A stretch of 64,000 nucleotides of DNA from Gammaproteobacteria bacterium (GCA_024234895.1 JACKNJ010000005.1:124001-188000); one strand, 5' to 3'; shown: positions 44,476-53,756, counted from the first letter of the stretch. A program made the numbers and translations. Notes: a model not told the origin generated them from the sequence alone.

Positions 44476-44595
44476 ATGATCATGCGCGACGGTCGGCTGA
44501 TCGAGCGCGGTTCGCATCATCACCTGCTCGCCAACCCGGGCCAATACGCCGAGATGTGGGAGTTGCAACAGCAGCAGAAGGAAGTCGGCGTGTGA
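44476..44595 (+). pseudogene. 3' fragment of an ABC transporter ATP-binding domain (ATM1/MsbA type)
   Basis: The 39-codon remnant reads MIMRDGRLIERGSHHHLLAN followed by PGQYAEMWELQQQQKEVGV. This is the end of a half-type ABC exporter after the H-loop (G.I.E.G.H..LL...G.Y..MW). Everything upstream of codon 1 (Walker A/B, membrane domain) is absent, so a deletion or recombination breakpoint lies at about 44470. Confidence 0.8.
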
Positions 44596-44814
44596 TAGCG
44601 GGGAGAGGCTGCGATCAGCCAAACTTGGACCTTTCAGAGGCTATCCTGTGGCTCTCATGGCTTGTCGGGATGCAACAATACGCGACCCGACGCCGCAGCC
44701 CATGATTGAAGAGGAATTCGCTAGAATTCAGTCAGTTATCGTCATCGGAGCGATAATTCTTTATCGTATTATGTAGAAGTTGACTGCCCTACTAAGCGTT
44801 AAGTGAAAAAAGCC

Positions 44815-45930
44815 ATGTGCTCCGAAGAAAAAGCTAAATTTCAGCGACATCCAAGACCTTTTCAACAAGGCATTATTTGATGTACTGGAAAGCAAGGATA
44901 AAGAACTCAGTCCTGAAGCTATTGAGGGGCTTGAGTGAAGCATGCGAAACCATCGGCCCAGTTTCGAATGAAATTGCTGAGAAGCTTTTTCATGCTCTTA
45001 GAAAGGACCAGCGGGTGCTGTCGACGGCTGGGAGAATATCTATTCAGATTTCGAGCTTCACCATAACGAGTTGTGGGAAAATGCCATTAGTAGCCTTCAC
45101 GCATTAATAATAGCTTCACATGAAGCTGGGGAAGCTTTGCGAATAAATATTTGAAAAATGAAAAGGCAATAAGCTATCTGTGCTTGTCGCATTGCACGCA
45201 CGAGCGATTCAGGTATCGAATGAAGTGCTTTGCTTGCTGAAATCTGGTTACGCTGATGGAGCACATGCCCGGTGGCGTACAGCACATGAAATAGCCGTGA
45301 CAACCATAGACTTTCTCTCGCTCATTGTTCGGAAGTCACGGTCAATAAGTATTTAGGAGCATGAGGCAATCGAGTCTTATAAGGCTATGATTCAGTACCA
45401 AGAGCATGCAGAAAGACTAGGGAATGGCTCCCTGCTCGGAAGAGGAGATGGAAGAGCTAAAAGAGCTAAAGACAGAATTGGCCAAGAAGTACGGAAAAGA
45501 ATTTCTTGGCTCTTATGGGTGGGCGGCGAGAAAAGCTGAATGTTAAAAATCCGAATTTTTACAGTCTAGAGTCTGCTGTTGGTATCGATCATTTAAGGCC
45601 TTATTACAGGATGGCCAGTCACAATGTTCACGCAAATCCCAAAGGCATAAAATTCCGTCTGGGGCTGTCTGATGGAGCTGAGATGTTCTTATCAGGCCAA
45701 GCAACTATGGTTTATCTGACCCGGGACAGGGAATTGCCATAAACGCTGGGGCAGATCAATGTATCATTGCTGAACTCAAAGCTTAATATGGATGGCTTGG
45801 TTTATTCAAAAGTGTTATTGAAATATGTCGATCATGTGCAAATTGAATTTGCGAAAATAGATCGAATGATGAAAGATGCAGGCTTAACAAATAGGTCATC
45901 AAGACGCTTCGCGCTGACGCGCTCGCGCCT
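44815..45930 (+). pseudogene. Decayed DUF5677-like gene
   Basis: Successive plus-strand frames carry consecutive pieces of one protein: SDIQDLFNKALFDVLE (44843 on), ELWENAISSLHALIIASHEA (about 45063-45125), IQVSNEVLCLLKSGYADGAH then ARWRTAHEIAVTTIDFL (about 45206-45324), EHEAIESYKAMIQYQEHAE and DHLRPYYRMASHNVHANPKG (45585 on), then QINVSLLNSKLNM (about 45750). The ARWRTAHE and YRMASHNVHAN motifs match DUF5677. At least five frame changes are needed, so it is not expressed as one protein. The AT-rich codon use indicates foreign origin. Confidence 0.72.
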
Positions 45931-46297
45931 GTTACAGGAAGCGTTAGGAAGCGTTAGGAAGCGCATGGAGCCCGCTATGCTTGACGACAATTAACTTCTT
46001 CAAGACCCACCTCCGCCGCTACTCAAGTACTTTTCAGCAACCATTATTCCGGCATTTCTAGGATCATTCATCCTTCTGGCGCGCTCGCCAAGTACGGAAA
46101 CAATGACGCGCTGAACAGAGAGTCAATTCAATTACGACAGCAGAAATTCAATCGAGGCTTAGTAAGGGAATATGGGCCTTCCTGCTGAACTGATCTAATT
46201 GTCGAGGCGCGAGGCGCGAGGCGGCGCGGTGAGGCCTCGCGTTGTTGTATTCGCCATCCCGCCCGCTTAGGACACGTTTGGGGCGGGCACATACAGT

Positions 46298-47422
46298 TCA
46301 ACCCAAGGCGTCCGCCATGTTGGCCGCGAGGCCGGCGGCCTGTTTGAAGAGACTGTCGCCGGCGCGGTGGGCGAGTTGGGCGGCGATCAGGACTTCGACG
46401 GGTTGGCTGCGGAAGGGGACGGTCATTGCCGGGAGCGTGGATTGCCCGGGATCGACATGCAGCAGGTGACCGGCGTGGTGGAGGCGGGCGTGGCCGGGGC
46501 CGTCGGTGCCTTGCCAGCGGAGGTCGATGGATTCGATGCGGGATGTGGCTTCGGCAATGCGTTCGATGCTCACCCGGACCTCGCCCTGCGTGCTCTGGAA
46601 GCGCCAGCTCAGGCGGGTGGCCTGGTGCTTGCCGTCGATCAGTCGCCAGCCGAGGCGTGAGCCGAGCCAGGCGCAGAGCAGCCAGGCGCTGGGCAGGCGG
46701 TTCGGGCCGTGGCGGATGTCGATGCGTTGCAGGCCGCGTAGCGCACCGGGGGCCTGACACGGCGCGAGGGCCTGCGCGAGCAGGCGGCGCCAGGGTTTCA
46801 GGCGGCGCCAGGCGAGGTTGAAGGCGACCGTGTCGTCGGTCTGCTTTCGGGCGGTCACCCAGCGGGCCATGGAGGTGATGGCGCGTTGCGGTTCGGGCCA
46901 GCCGACGCTGTCGTAGATGATCTGCTGGGACATCGCGCCGAGGGCGTCGAACAGGTCGGGCTGGAAGGTCGGCGGCGCGGGGTGGAACCACCAGAGCGCG
47001 GTCGGCAGGTCGCCGATCAGCAGGGAGCGGATCAGCGAGGCGGCGCGGTGGATGCCAGTCGGGGCAAAGCGCACCTCGATGTGTTCCGCGCACAGCTGCG
47101 CCTGGTGATCGATGCGGCGGCAATGCGCCGAGACCCAGGCATCGAGCTGTCCGTCCATGCCGTCGATGGCGGCCAGCACGATGACGCGGGCCGGGTGGCG
47201 TTCGACAAGTTCGGGGATGTGTTCGGCCGCCTTCGCGGCTTCTGCTTCGCCCTGCGCGTAGATCAGCAGGTTGGACATGACGGCGCGGGTGACGGTGGCC
47301 CCGTCGCCGGCGTTGTCGTCCAGGCCGGCCCACATCGCGGTCAGTTCGAGTTCGATCTCCGCCGGGTCGACGCGCTTCGGCGTCGCGAGGTGGAGCAGGG
47401 TTTCGGCGTGGTCGATCTGCAT
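46298..47422 (-). CDS. opcA: OpcA-like glucose-6-phosphate dehydrogenase assembly protein
   Basis: The 374-residue protein matches OpcA, which in cyanobacteria and actinobacteria allosterically activates or assembles Zwf. Visible features are IELELTAMWAGLDDN, NLLIYAQGEAEAAKAAEHIP, ERHPARVIVLAAID and LIGDLPTALWWFHPAPPTFQ. Its ATG overlaps the zwf stop by 1 nt (TGATG), so the two are coupled. This directly links it to the enzyme it serves. Confidence 0.85.
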   Translation of the reverse strand: MQIDHAETLLHLATPKRVDPAEIELELTAMWAGLDDNAGDGATVTRAVMSNLLIYAQGEAEAAKAAEHIPELVERHPARVIVLAAIDGMDGQLDAWVSAHCRRIDHQAQLCAEHIEVRFAPTGIHRAASLIRSLLIGDLPTALWWFHPAPPTFQPDLFDALGAMSQQIIYDSVGWPEPQRAITSMARWVTARKQTDDTVAFNLAWRRLKPWRRLLAQALAPCQAPGALRGLQRIDIRHGPNRLPSAWLLCAWLGSRLGWRLIDGKHQATRLSWRFQSTQGEVRVSIERIAEATSRIESIDLRWQGTDGPGHARLHHAGHLLHVDPGQSTLPAMTVPFRSQPVEVLIAAQLAHRAGDSLFKQAAGLAANMADALG

Positions 47423-48960
47423 CAGAGCACACGCCAGGCGCGACCGTGGTCGGCGATCATGCGTTCGGCCTCGATCGGGCCCCAGGTGCCGGCGGGGTAT
47501 TCAGGCAGCCAGCGCGATTTGCTGCCTTGCCAGGCGTCGAGGATGGGCTGAATCCAGGCCCAGGAGGCCTCGACCGCGTCGCGGCGCATGAACAGGGTGG
47601 CGTCGCCGGCCATCACGTCGAGCAGCAGGCGTTCGTAGGCTTCCGGGGCCTGGTCGCCGAAGGTGCTGCCGTAGCGGAAGTCCATCTTGACCGGATAGAT
47701 GCGCACGCGCGGGCCGGGCAGCTTGGAGGCGATGCGCAGCGACAGGCCTTCATCCGGCTGGATGCGCAGGGCGAGCACGTTGGGTTCCAGCGGGTGGCTT
47801 TCGTCGGTGTTGAACAGCATGTGCGGCACCGACTTGAACTGCACGGCGATCTCGCTGGCGCGCTTGGGCATGGCTTTGCCGGTGCGGATGTAGAAGGGCA
47901 CGCCGGCCCAGCGCCAATTGTCGAGGAACACGCGCAGCGCGACGAAGGTCTCGACCGTGGAGTCGGCGGCGACGCGGTCCTCACGACGGTATCCGGGTAC
48001 GTCGTTGCCCTGGTAGAAGCCGCCCGCGTATTGGGCGCGGACCACGTTGTCGGCCATGTTCGCGGGGGTGATCGGGCGCAGCGCGCGCAGCACGTCGAGG
48101 CGGGCGTCGCGGATCACGTCCGGGTCCATGCTCCAGGGTGGTTCCATGGCGACCAGCGAGAGCAGTTGCAGGATGTGGTTCTGCACCATGTCGCGCAGCG
48201 CGCCGGCGGATTCGTAGTAACCGGCGCGGGTGCCGACGCCTTCGGCCTCGGCGACGGTGATCTGCACGTGGTCGATGTGCTTGCCGTTCCAGAGGGGCTC
48301 GAAGATCGCGTTGCCGAAGCGCATGACCAGGATGTTCTGCACCGTTTCCTTACCGAGGTAATGGTCAATGCGGTAGATCTGGCTTTCGGCGAGATGGGTC
48401 TGGAGTTCGTCGTTGATCGCCCGCGCGCTGGCGAGGTCACGACCGATCGGTTTTTCGATGACCACGCGGGTCCACGGGTCACCGAGGGCCGGGTCGTTGA
48501 TCAGGCCGGCTTCGGCGATCGCGCGGGCGCAGGTGGTGATGAGGTCCGGCGGCACCGCGAAGTAGAACAGGCGGCTGCCGCTGAGGCCGTGTTCTGCCTC
48601 GATGCCGTGCAGGCGGGCCTTGAGCGCGGCCATCGAGTCGGCGTCGTCGAACGTGCCCTGCTGGTAGTACAGGCGGCGGACGAAGGGTTCCCAGTCTTCT
48701 TCCTCCAGCGGGCGGCGCGAGTATTTCCCGATGCCCTGGCGGGCCAGGTCACGGAGGGCTTCGTCGTCGAGCGCGGCCCGCCCGTGGGTGACCACCGCGA
48801 ACTGCGCCGGCAGCACGCCGTCGAGCGCGAGGTTGTAGAGCGCCGGGATCAGCTTGCGGCGCGAGAGGTCGCCGGCACCGCCGAAGATGACGATGGTGCA
48901 GGGCTGCGCGATCAGATCGCCGCCGAGGCCGGTGAGCAGGGGGTTGTCGTTATCGATCAT
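47422..48960 (-). CDS. zwf: Glucose-6-phosphate 1-dehydrogenase
   Basis: The 512-residue enzyme catalyses the first step of the oxidative pentose phosphate pathway. It has the NADP-binding start IVIFGGAGDLSRRKLIPALY, the catalytic region RIDHYLGKETVQNILVMRFG and the VQITVAEAEGVGTRAGYY segment. It is complete, with the usual length. On the minus strand the order is gnd, zwf, opcA, so the three act in one pathway. Confidence 0.97.
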   Translation of the reverse strand: MIDNDNPLLTGLGGDLIAQPCTIVIFGGAGDLSRRKLIPALYNLALDGVLPAQFAVVTHGRAALDDEALRDLARQGIGKYSRRPLEEEDWEPFVRRLYYQQGTFDDADSMAALKARLHGIEAEHGLSGSRLFYFAVPPDLITTCARAIAEAGLINDPALGDPWTRVVIEKPIGRDLASARAINDELQTHLAESQIYRIDHYLGKETVQNILVMRFGNAIFEPLWNGKHIDHVQITVAEAEGVGTRAGYYESAGALRDMVQNHILQLLSLVAMEPPWSMDPDVIRDARLDVLRALRPITPANMADNVVRAQYAGGFYQGNDVPGYRREDRVAADSTVETFVALRVFLDNWRWAGVPFYIRTGKAMPKRASEIAVQFKSVPHMLFNTDESHPLEPNVLALRIQPDEGLSLRIASKLPGPRVRIYPVKMDFRYGSTFGDQAPEAYERLLLDVMAGDATLFMRRDAVEASWAWIQPILDAWQGSKSRWLPEYPAGTWGPIEAERMIADHGRAWRVL

Positions 48961-49008
48961 GTTCGGGAGGGCCGTCGGTAAATCAATGCGAATGGATGCA
49001 GCGATGTC

Positions 49009-49081
49009 GTAGGAGCGGCTTCAGCCGCGATCGGCGCTCGAACGACTCGCATACGCTGATCGCGGCTGAAGCCGCTCCTAC
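49009..49081. repeat. GTAG/CTAC hairpin pair, GTAGGAGCGGC type
   Basis: GTAGGAGCGGCTTCAGCCGC and the inverted GCGGCTGAAGCCGCTCCTAC enclose about 30 bp, in the gnd-zwf gap. It may form a stem in the gnd-zwf mRNA and affect relative expression. Confidence 0.85.
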
Positions 49082-49104
49082 AGGTGTGCCTTCGATTGCG
49101 GGGG

Positions 49105-50079
49105 TCATTTCGGCTCCACGTGGCCGCCGAACTGCTTACGCATCGCGGACAGGATCTTCTCGGCGAAGGTGTGTTCCTGGCGCGAGCGGAAGCGCGTGTA
49201 GAGCGCGGCGGTGAGCACGTCGGCGGGCACGGCGGTCTCGATCGCGGCCTGGATGGTCCAGCGGCCTTCGCCGGAGTCCTGCACGTAGCCGCTGTAGCTT
49301 TCGAGCTTCGGTTCTTCCTGGAGCGCATTGGCGGTCAGGTCGAGCAGCCAGGAGCCGACCACGCTGCCGCGTCGCCAGACTTCGGCGATGTCGGGCAGGT
49401 TGAGGTCGTAACGCAGATTCTTCGGCAGGCTTTCGGAATCGGCGTTGCGGAGGATGTCGAAGCCTTCCGCGTAGGCCTGCATGAGGCCGTATTCGATGCC
49501 GTTGTGGACCATCTTCACGAAATGGCCGGCGCCGCTGGAGCCGCAATACAGGTAACCGAGTTCGGCGGGGCCGGGTGCGCCGTCACGCGAGGGCGTGCGC
49601 GGAATGTCGCCATGCCCGGGGGCAAGGCTGCGGAAAATCGGTTCGAGACGTTCGTAGGCGCTGCGCTCGCCGCCGATCATCAGGCAGTAGCCGCGTTCCA
49701 GACCCCAGACACCGCCGCTGGTGCCGACATCCATGTAGTGGATGCCGCGTTCGGCCAGCAGCGCGGCGTGCCGGACGTCGTCCTTGTAATGGCTGTTGCC
49801 GCCGTCGATAACCACGTCGCCCGCGTCCAGGCGTTCGGCCAGCGCGGCCACCGTCGCCTCGGTGGGTTTGCCGTGCGGCACCATGATCCAGACCGCGCGC
49901 GGGGCGTCGAGCAGGGCGAGGAATTCGTCGAGGTCGGTGCTGGCCTGAAAGCCCTCGCCACGCAGCAGGGCGACGTTGTCGGGGCTGAGGTCGTGGCCGA
50001 CGCAGTGGTGGCCGTCGCGGGCCAGACGGCGAAGCATGTTGGCGCCCATGCGCCCAAGGCCGATCATGCCGATCTGCAT
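49105..50079 (-). CDS. gnd: 6-phosphogluconate dehydrogenase, decarboxylating
   Basis: The 324-residue protein belongs to the short (GntZ/YqeC-type) 6-phosphogluconate dehydrogenases, shorter than the 470-residue E. coli Gnd. It has the Rossmann start MQIGMIGLGRMGANMLRRLA, the substrate motif DVGTSGGVWGLERGYCLMIG and the catalytic SSGAGHFVKMVHNGIEYGLM. The cofactor may be NAD+ rather than NADP+, as in other short forms. The start MQIGMIGLG is chosen; 31 additional upstream codons have no homology. Confidence 0.94.
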   Translation of the reverse strand: MQIGMIGLGRMGANMLRRLARDGHHCVGHDLSPDNVALLRGEGFQASTDLDEFLALLDAPRAVWIMVPHGKPTEATVAALAERLDAGDVVIDGGNSHYKDDVRHAALLAERGIHYMDVGTSGGVWGLERGYCLMIGGERSAYERLEPIFRSLAPGHGDIPRTPSRDGAPGPAELGYLYCGSSGAGHFVKMVHNGIEYGLMQAYAEGFDILRNADSESLPKNLRYDLNLPDIAEVWRRGSVVGSWLLDLTANALQEEPKLESYSGYVQDSGEGRWTIQAAIETAVPADVLTAALYTRFRSRQEHTFAEKILSAMRKQFGGHVEPK

Positions 50080-50298
50080 AGCTGGCTCCTGTGTGGGAAG
50101 GCGGGCCGGAATTTCGGCTTCAATCTGGACTCCGTGGCGCAGGGGTGCAAGCCGGAAATCGGCCTGCATCATCGCCGCGTCGCATGACGGTCACGCGCGC
50201 GGTTTTGCCGTGGGTTTGGCAGGGAATAGCGGTTGCGGCGCAACTGATAGACTCCTAACGATATTCACAGGGTCACGCCGTGGGCGACCGGGAATCCA

Positions 50299-50700
50299 AT
50301 GAGCGAAGAGCAATACGCGGAACGCATGGCGGTCAGCCGCGCGATCATGAACATCCTCGATGATTGGGGCCTGGAACTGTCCGACCGACATACGCTGCTG
50401 GCGCTGCCGACGGAAATCCGCGCGCGTTCGATGGAGAAGTTCCGTGACAAGGAGCCGTTTCCGGATGAGGTCGAGATCAACAGGCGCCTGGAGCACATCA
50501 TCGGCATCGCCGATGCGCTGCGCACCATGCATCCGACCAACCAGCAGATGGGCCTTTACTGGATGCGCCGGCCGTGTCGCCAGCTCGGTGGCCGCGTGCC
50601 GCTGGCAGTGATGCTGGAGGACGGTGCCCAGGGTTTGGTGCGCGTGCGTCTGCATCTGGACTGCACCTATGCCTGGGATCAGTCCGGTTCGCGCTGCTGA
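50299..50700 (+). CDS. MbcA/ParS/Xre-type antitoxin homologue (DUF2384)
   Basis: The 133-residue protein has an N-terminal helical region (SRAIMNILDDWGLELSDRHT) and a C-terminal DUF2384-like toxin-binding segment (RLEHIIGIADALRTMHPTNQ, YWMRRPCRQLGGRVPLAVML). In toxin-antitoxin pairs this domain binds RES-domain NADases. No RES gene is adjacent: the neighbours are gnd upstream (divergent) and a GNAT gene (convergent). It may be a solitary regulator. Confidence 0.75.
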   Translation: MSEEQYAERMAVSRAIMNILDDWGLELSDRHTLLALPTEIRARSMEKFRDKEPFPDEVEINRRLEHIIGIADALRTMHPTNQQMGLYWMRRPCRQLGGRVPLAVMLEDGAQGLVRVRLHLDCTYAWDQSGSRC

Positions 50701-50734
50701 GATCGGTTTCCGGGCCGCTCCCCATGTTTTTGGA

Positions 50735-50804
50735 GGGAGCGGCTGAAGCCGCGATGGGCGCTTGCGAAACCCGGATCGCCGATCGCGGCTAAAGCCGCTC
50801 CTAC
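50735..50804. repeat. GTAG/CTAC hairpin pair, degraded left end
   Basis: The right arm ends GCGGCTAAAGCCGCTCCTAC. The left arm begins GGGAGCGGCTGAAGCCGCGA, where GTAG has been lost. Same family as 26153-26227. Confidence 0.75.
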
Positions 50805-50828
50805 GGGAACGTCGGCGCCGGAAATGGA

Positions 50829-50863
50829 AAAGGGCGCGTGACCGGAGTCACGCGCCCTTTTTG
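50829..50863. terminator. Bidirectional rho-independent terminator
   Basis: GGGCGCGTGAC-CGGA-GTCACGCGCCC is a perfect 11-bp stem with TTTTT on the right and AAAA on the left. It separates the converging antitoxin-like and GNAT genes. Confidence 0.92.
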
Positions 50864-50881
50864 TTTCCGCCGCTTGCTGGA

Positions 50882-51403
50882 TCAGTACATCTGATTGAAC
50901 TGTGGCGGATAGATGATGTGGCCACCACCGTTGAGGACGCCGGCTTCCAGTTCGATCGCGGTGATTGCGTCGTCCGGCACCGGCAGGTTGCAGCTCAGGC
51001 CCCATTTGGCCGCGGGTTCGAAGTTGAAACGCGCGTAGTAGCCCGGCGCGCCGACCTCGACGATGGCCTTGAAGCCGCGCTCCTTGGCTTGGCTGATGGC
51101 TGTCTCGATCAAGGTGGTGCCGATGCCGCGATGCGACTGCGACGGGACCACCGACATCGGCCCGAGTTCGAGCAGCTCGATGGTCTGTTCGCGGCGGCGC
51201 AATTCGACCTTCGACAGCAGCAGGTGGCCGACGATTCGGCCATTGAATTCGGCGACCAGCGACAGCTCCGGAACGAAGCTGGGCGAGCGGCGCAGGGCGT
51301 CGATCAGGCGGGCCTCGCGGTCGCCTTCGAAGGCGCTGAGGTTGACGACGTCGATGGCGCGAATGTCATCGGCGGTTTCTGGGCGGACCATAATGTCGGA
51401 CAT
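50882..51403 (-). CDS. GNAT family N-acetyltransferase
   Basis: The 173-residue protein starts IMVRPETADDIRAIDVVNLS and contains the acetyl-CoA-binding loop in MSVVPSQSHRGIGTTLIETA, preceded by ELGPMSV and followed by GFKAIVEVGAPGYYARFNFE. This is the YhbS-like GNAT subgroup, which acetylates small molecules or proteins. The substrate cannot be read from the sequence. Confidence 0.88.
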   Translation of the reverse strand: MSDIMVRPETADDIRAIDVVNLSAFEGDREARLIDALRRSPSFVPELSLVAEFNGRIVGHLLLSKVELRRREQTIELLELGPMSVVPSQSHRGIGTTLIETAISQAKERGFKAIVEVGAPGYYARFNFEPAAKWGLSCNLPVPDDAITAIELEAGVLNGGGHIIYPPQFNQMY

Positions 51404-51671
51404 CGCGTCGCTCCGGTGTTTTTATTGACGATTATTGTAGTCTGGCGACGCGGTGGCACGTCGTTCGGGGGCATCGGGCGATGCTAGCAAGAACCCCCGG
51501 TGATGAAAATGCGCGTGGCATTCGCGCCTGTGGATGCCGTCTGGAAAAGCAGCACCGAGTCGCGTACAACGGGGTGGCCAGCGGGCGGGAGTCGCCACGA
51601 CCGGCAGCAAGCCCCGAGCCGACAGGGTTCCCGTCGGTTCAATATCGATAATCAGGGCGGATCGCGAACCT

Positions 51672-53756
51672 TTGGACACGCAAAAACACCTGCGGGTGCT
51701 GGTGGTGGAGGATTCCATCAATGCCGCGCAGGAATTGATCAATGTCGTCCGCAATCTCGGCCATGCGGTGCGGGAATCACGGGCGGACGACGAAGAGACG
51801 CTGCATCAGGCGCTGGAGGCGGAGGAGTTCGACGTGGTGTTCTGCGCGGTCGCCGTGCAGGAGCTGCCGATCGACGCGGTGCGCAAGGCGCTGGACCGGA
51901 TAGGGGTCGAAATCCCCTTGGTCGCGTATGGCGAGGACCTCAGTCCGGCGGCGCAGACCGAGTGTCTGCACGCGGGTGCGACCGCGCTGGTCAGCAAGTC
52001 GCTGCCGGATCACCTCGCGATCATGCTTGAACGGGAGCTGGAATGCCTGCAGGTCACCCGTGAACTGAGCGCGGCCCGGGTCTCGCTGGCCGAGAGCGAC
52101 CGGCGCTGTCAGGCGCTGCTGGACAGTTCGCAGGATGCCATCGCCTATGTGCTCGACGGCATGCATATCTACGCGAACCGCATGTATCTGGAATTGTTCG
52201 GTTTCGCGGAGCTTGCCGACATCGAGGGCACGCCGATCATGGACATGGTCGACGAGGGGGACCGCGAGAAGTTGAAGGGTCTGCTCGCCCGGTATGGACG
52301 CGGCGACAAGAACGCGCGGACGCTCGATGTGCGTGGACTTTCCGTCAGCGGGGCGCGGCTCAGTATCGGCATGGAGTTCTCCGATGCGAGCTACGAGGAA
52401 GAGGAATGCATTCAGGTCGTGATCCGCGATTACACCGCGACCCGCCGTCTGGAGAGCCAGGTCGCGGACCTGATCACCCGCGATCAGCTGACCGGGCTGT
52501 TCAACCGGCATTACTTCATCGACACGCTCGATGGCGTGGTCAGTGGCGAAAAACGCGCCCGGGCTGGGGTGATCTACCTGGAGGTCGACGGCGTCAGCAA
52601 GCTCCGTGAACAGCTGGGCCTGTCGGGAGTAGACGTGGTTCTGCGCGAGGTCGCGACCGTCATTGCGCAGGCTGCCCCGGAGGCGGGCGTCGTCGCGCGC
52701 ATCACCGACGTGGCGTTCGCGGTGTTGCTGCTGAACGGTCAGGGCTTGACGAAGTTCGCCGAGCATCTGGTCAAGGCGATCGGTGCGCACCTGATCCATA
52801 TCGATGGCTCGCCGGTGAGCGCCACCGTCAGCGCCGGCTCGGCGATGTTGTCGGTGTTGCCGAACGAGGCGGAAGCCGCCATCGATGCAATCGAACAGGC
52901 TTGTGCGGACGCCCGCGCGACCGGCGGCAATACGCATCGGTCCTTCCGCGCCGCCCGCGAAACCTTTCAGGAGGGAGAAGCGGGAGAAGACGATCGCGCG
53001 CTGGCGAAATCGATCCACGACGCGATCACCAATCGCCGTCTGAAGCTGCTGTTCCAGCCCATTGCCAGCCTGCGCGGCGCGGGTGGCGAGCGTTACGAGG
53101 CGCAGCTGCGCATGCTCAACGAGAACATGGACGAGGTGCATCCGCGCCAGTTCATGGCCGCGGCGATCCGTTACCAGCTGGCGCCGTCTCTCGATCGCTG
53201 GGTGATGCTGGCGGCGCTGAGCCGTTGGGATCAGCGCCGTCGTGACGGCAAGCGCACGCAGTTCTTCATCAAGCTGTCGGCGCCGACCGTCATCGACAAG
53301 AAGCTCGTGGACTGGATCAAGGGCCAGATGGTCAAGTGGCAGGTCGCGGATGCCGGCGATCTGGTCGTCGAGGTCAGCGAATCGACGATTCTGGAGTACC
53401 TCGCGGAGAGCAAGGCCCTGCAGGCCGGCCTCAAGCAGATCGGCGCCAAGTTCGCGGTGACCAACTTCGGGATCAGTTCCGGCGCGTTGAAGCTGCTCAA
53501 TCATGTGCACCCGGATTACGTGCGCGTGCACGGCGAGCTGGTGCAGAGCATTCACGAGGACGATCAGGCGTTTCGCAAGGTGCGCGAGATCGCCAAGGCG
53601 GTCGCGGCCATGAAGGCGGTGAGCATTGCCACCCACGTCGACGACGCGGTGCTGCTGCCGTTGCTGTGGCAGGCCGGTGTCGACCTGATTCAGGGCAGTT
53701 TTCTGCAGGAGCCCGGCGAGGGGCTGAATTTCGACTTCGTCGGCGAGATGTTCTGA
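51672..53756 (+). CDS. fimX: FimX-like degenerate GGDEF-EAL c-di-GMP receptor (REC-PAS-GGDEF-EAL)
   Basis: The 694-residue protein (TTG start) has a receiver-like domain (about 5-125; LRVLVVEDSINAAQELINVV), a PAS domain (about 148-270), a GGDEF domain and an EAL domain. The GGDEF site is lost (RITDVAFAVLL), and the EAL site is degenerate (YEAQLRM; metal Asp pair replaced in FAVTNFGISS; catalytic Lys replaced in DYVRVHGEL). It is therefore unlikely to make or cleave c-di-GMP but fits FimX, which binds c-di-GMP and promotes type IV pilus assembly. An ATG at 51534 would add 46 codons with no conserved feature; I prefer TTG before DTQKHLRVLVVED. Confidence 0.8.
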   Translation: MDTQKHLRVLVVEDSINAAQELINVVRNLGHAVRESRADDEETLHQALEAEEFDVVFCAVAVQELPIDAVRKALDRIGVEIPLVAYGEDLSPAAQTECLHAGATALVSKSLPDHLAIMLERELECLQVTRELSAARVSLAESDRRCQALLDSSQDAIAYVLDGMHIYANRMYLELFGFAELADIEGTPIMDMVDEGDREKLKGLLARYGRGDKNARTLDVRGLSVSGARLSIGMEFSDASYEEEECIQVVIRDYTATRRLESQVADLITRDQLTGLFNRHYFIDTLDGVVSGEKRARAGVIYLEVDGVSKLREQLGLSGVDVVLREVATVIAQAAPEAGVVARITDVAFAVLLLNGQGLTKFAEHLVKAIGAHLIHIDGSPVSATVSAGSAMLSVLPNEAEAAIDAIEQACADARATGGNTHRSFRAARETFQEGEAGEDDRALAKSIHDAITNRRLKLLFQPIASLRGAGGERYEAQLRMLNENMDEVHPRQFMAAAIRYQLAPSLDRWVMLAALSRWDQRRRDGKRTQFFIKLSAPTVIDKKLVDWIKGQMVKWQVADAGDLVVEVSESTILEYLAESKALQAGLKQIGAKFAVTNFGISSGALKLLNHVHPDYVRVHGELVQSIHEDDQAFRKVREIAKAVAAMKAVSIATHVDDAVLLPLLWQAGVDLIQGSFLQEPGEGLNFDFVGEMF

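Larger units (their letters stand above)
44321..46297. other. AT-rich scar region with gene remnants
   Basis: About 2 kb between the haemoglobin and opcA genes. From about 44700 to 46150 base composition turns markedly AT-rich, unlike the rest of the window. It holds an ABC-transporter 3' fragment (44476-44595) and a decayed DUF5677-like gene (about 44815-45930). No integrase, transposase, tRNA or clear terminal repeat is visible. After about 46000 I see only degenerate sequence and a GC-rich CGAGGCG-type short repeat near 46203-46240. Confidence 0.7.

Noticed and set aside
45097..45303. Small minus-strand ORF (68 aa) in the AT-rich region
   Set aside because: It lies antisense to the recognisable DUF5677-like fragments and has no motif or ribosome-binding site.
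44321..46297. Defence island or intact genomic island
   Set aside because: AT-rich DNA is present, but only fragments remain: no intact nuclease, methylase, integrase or toxin-antitoxin pair could be identified.
46128..47432. A 434-residue minus-strand ORF overlapping opcA
   Set aside because: Arg/Pro/His-rich out-of-frame shadow of opcA; opcA itself has the family motifs and the zwf coupling.
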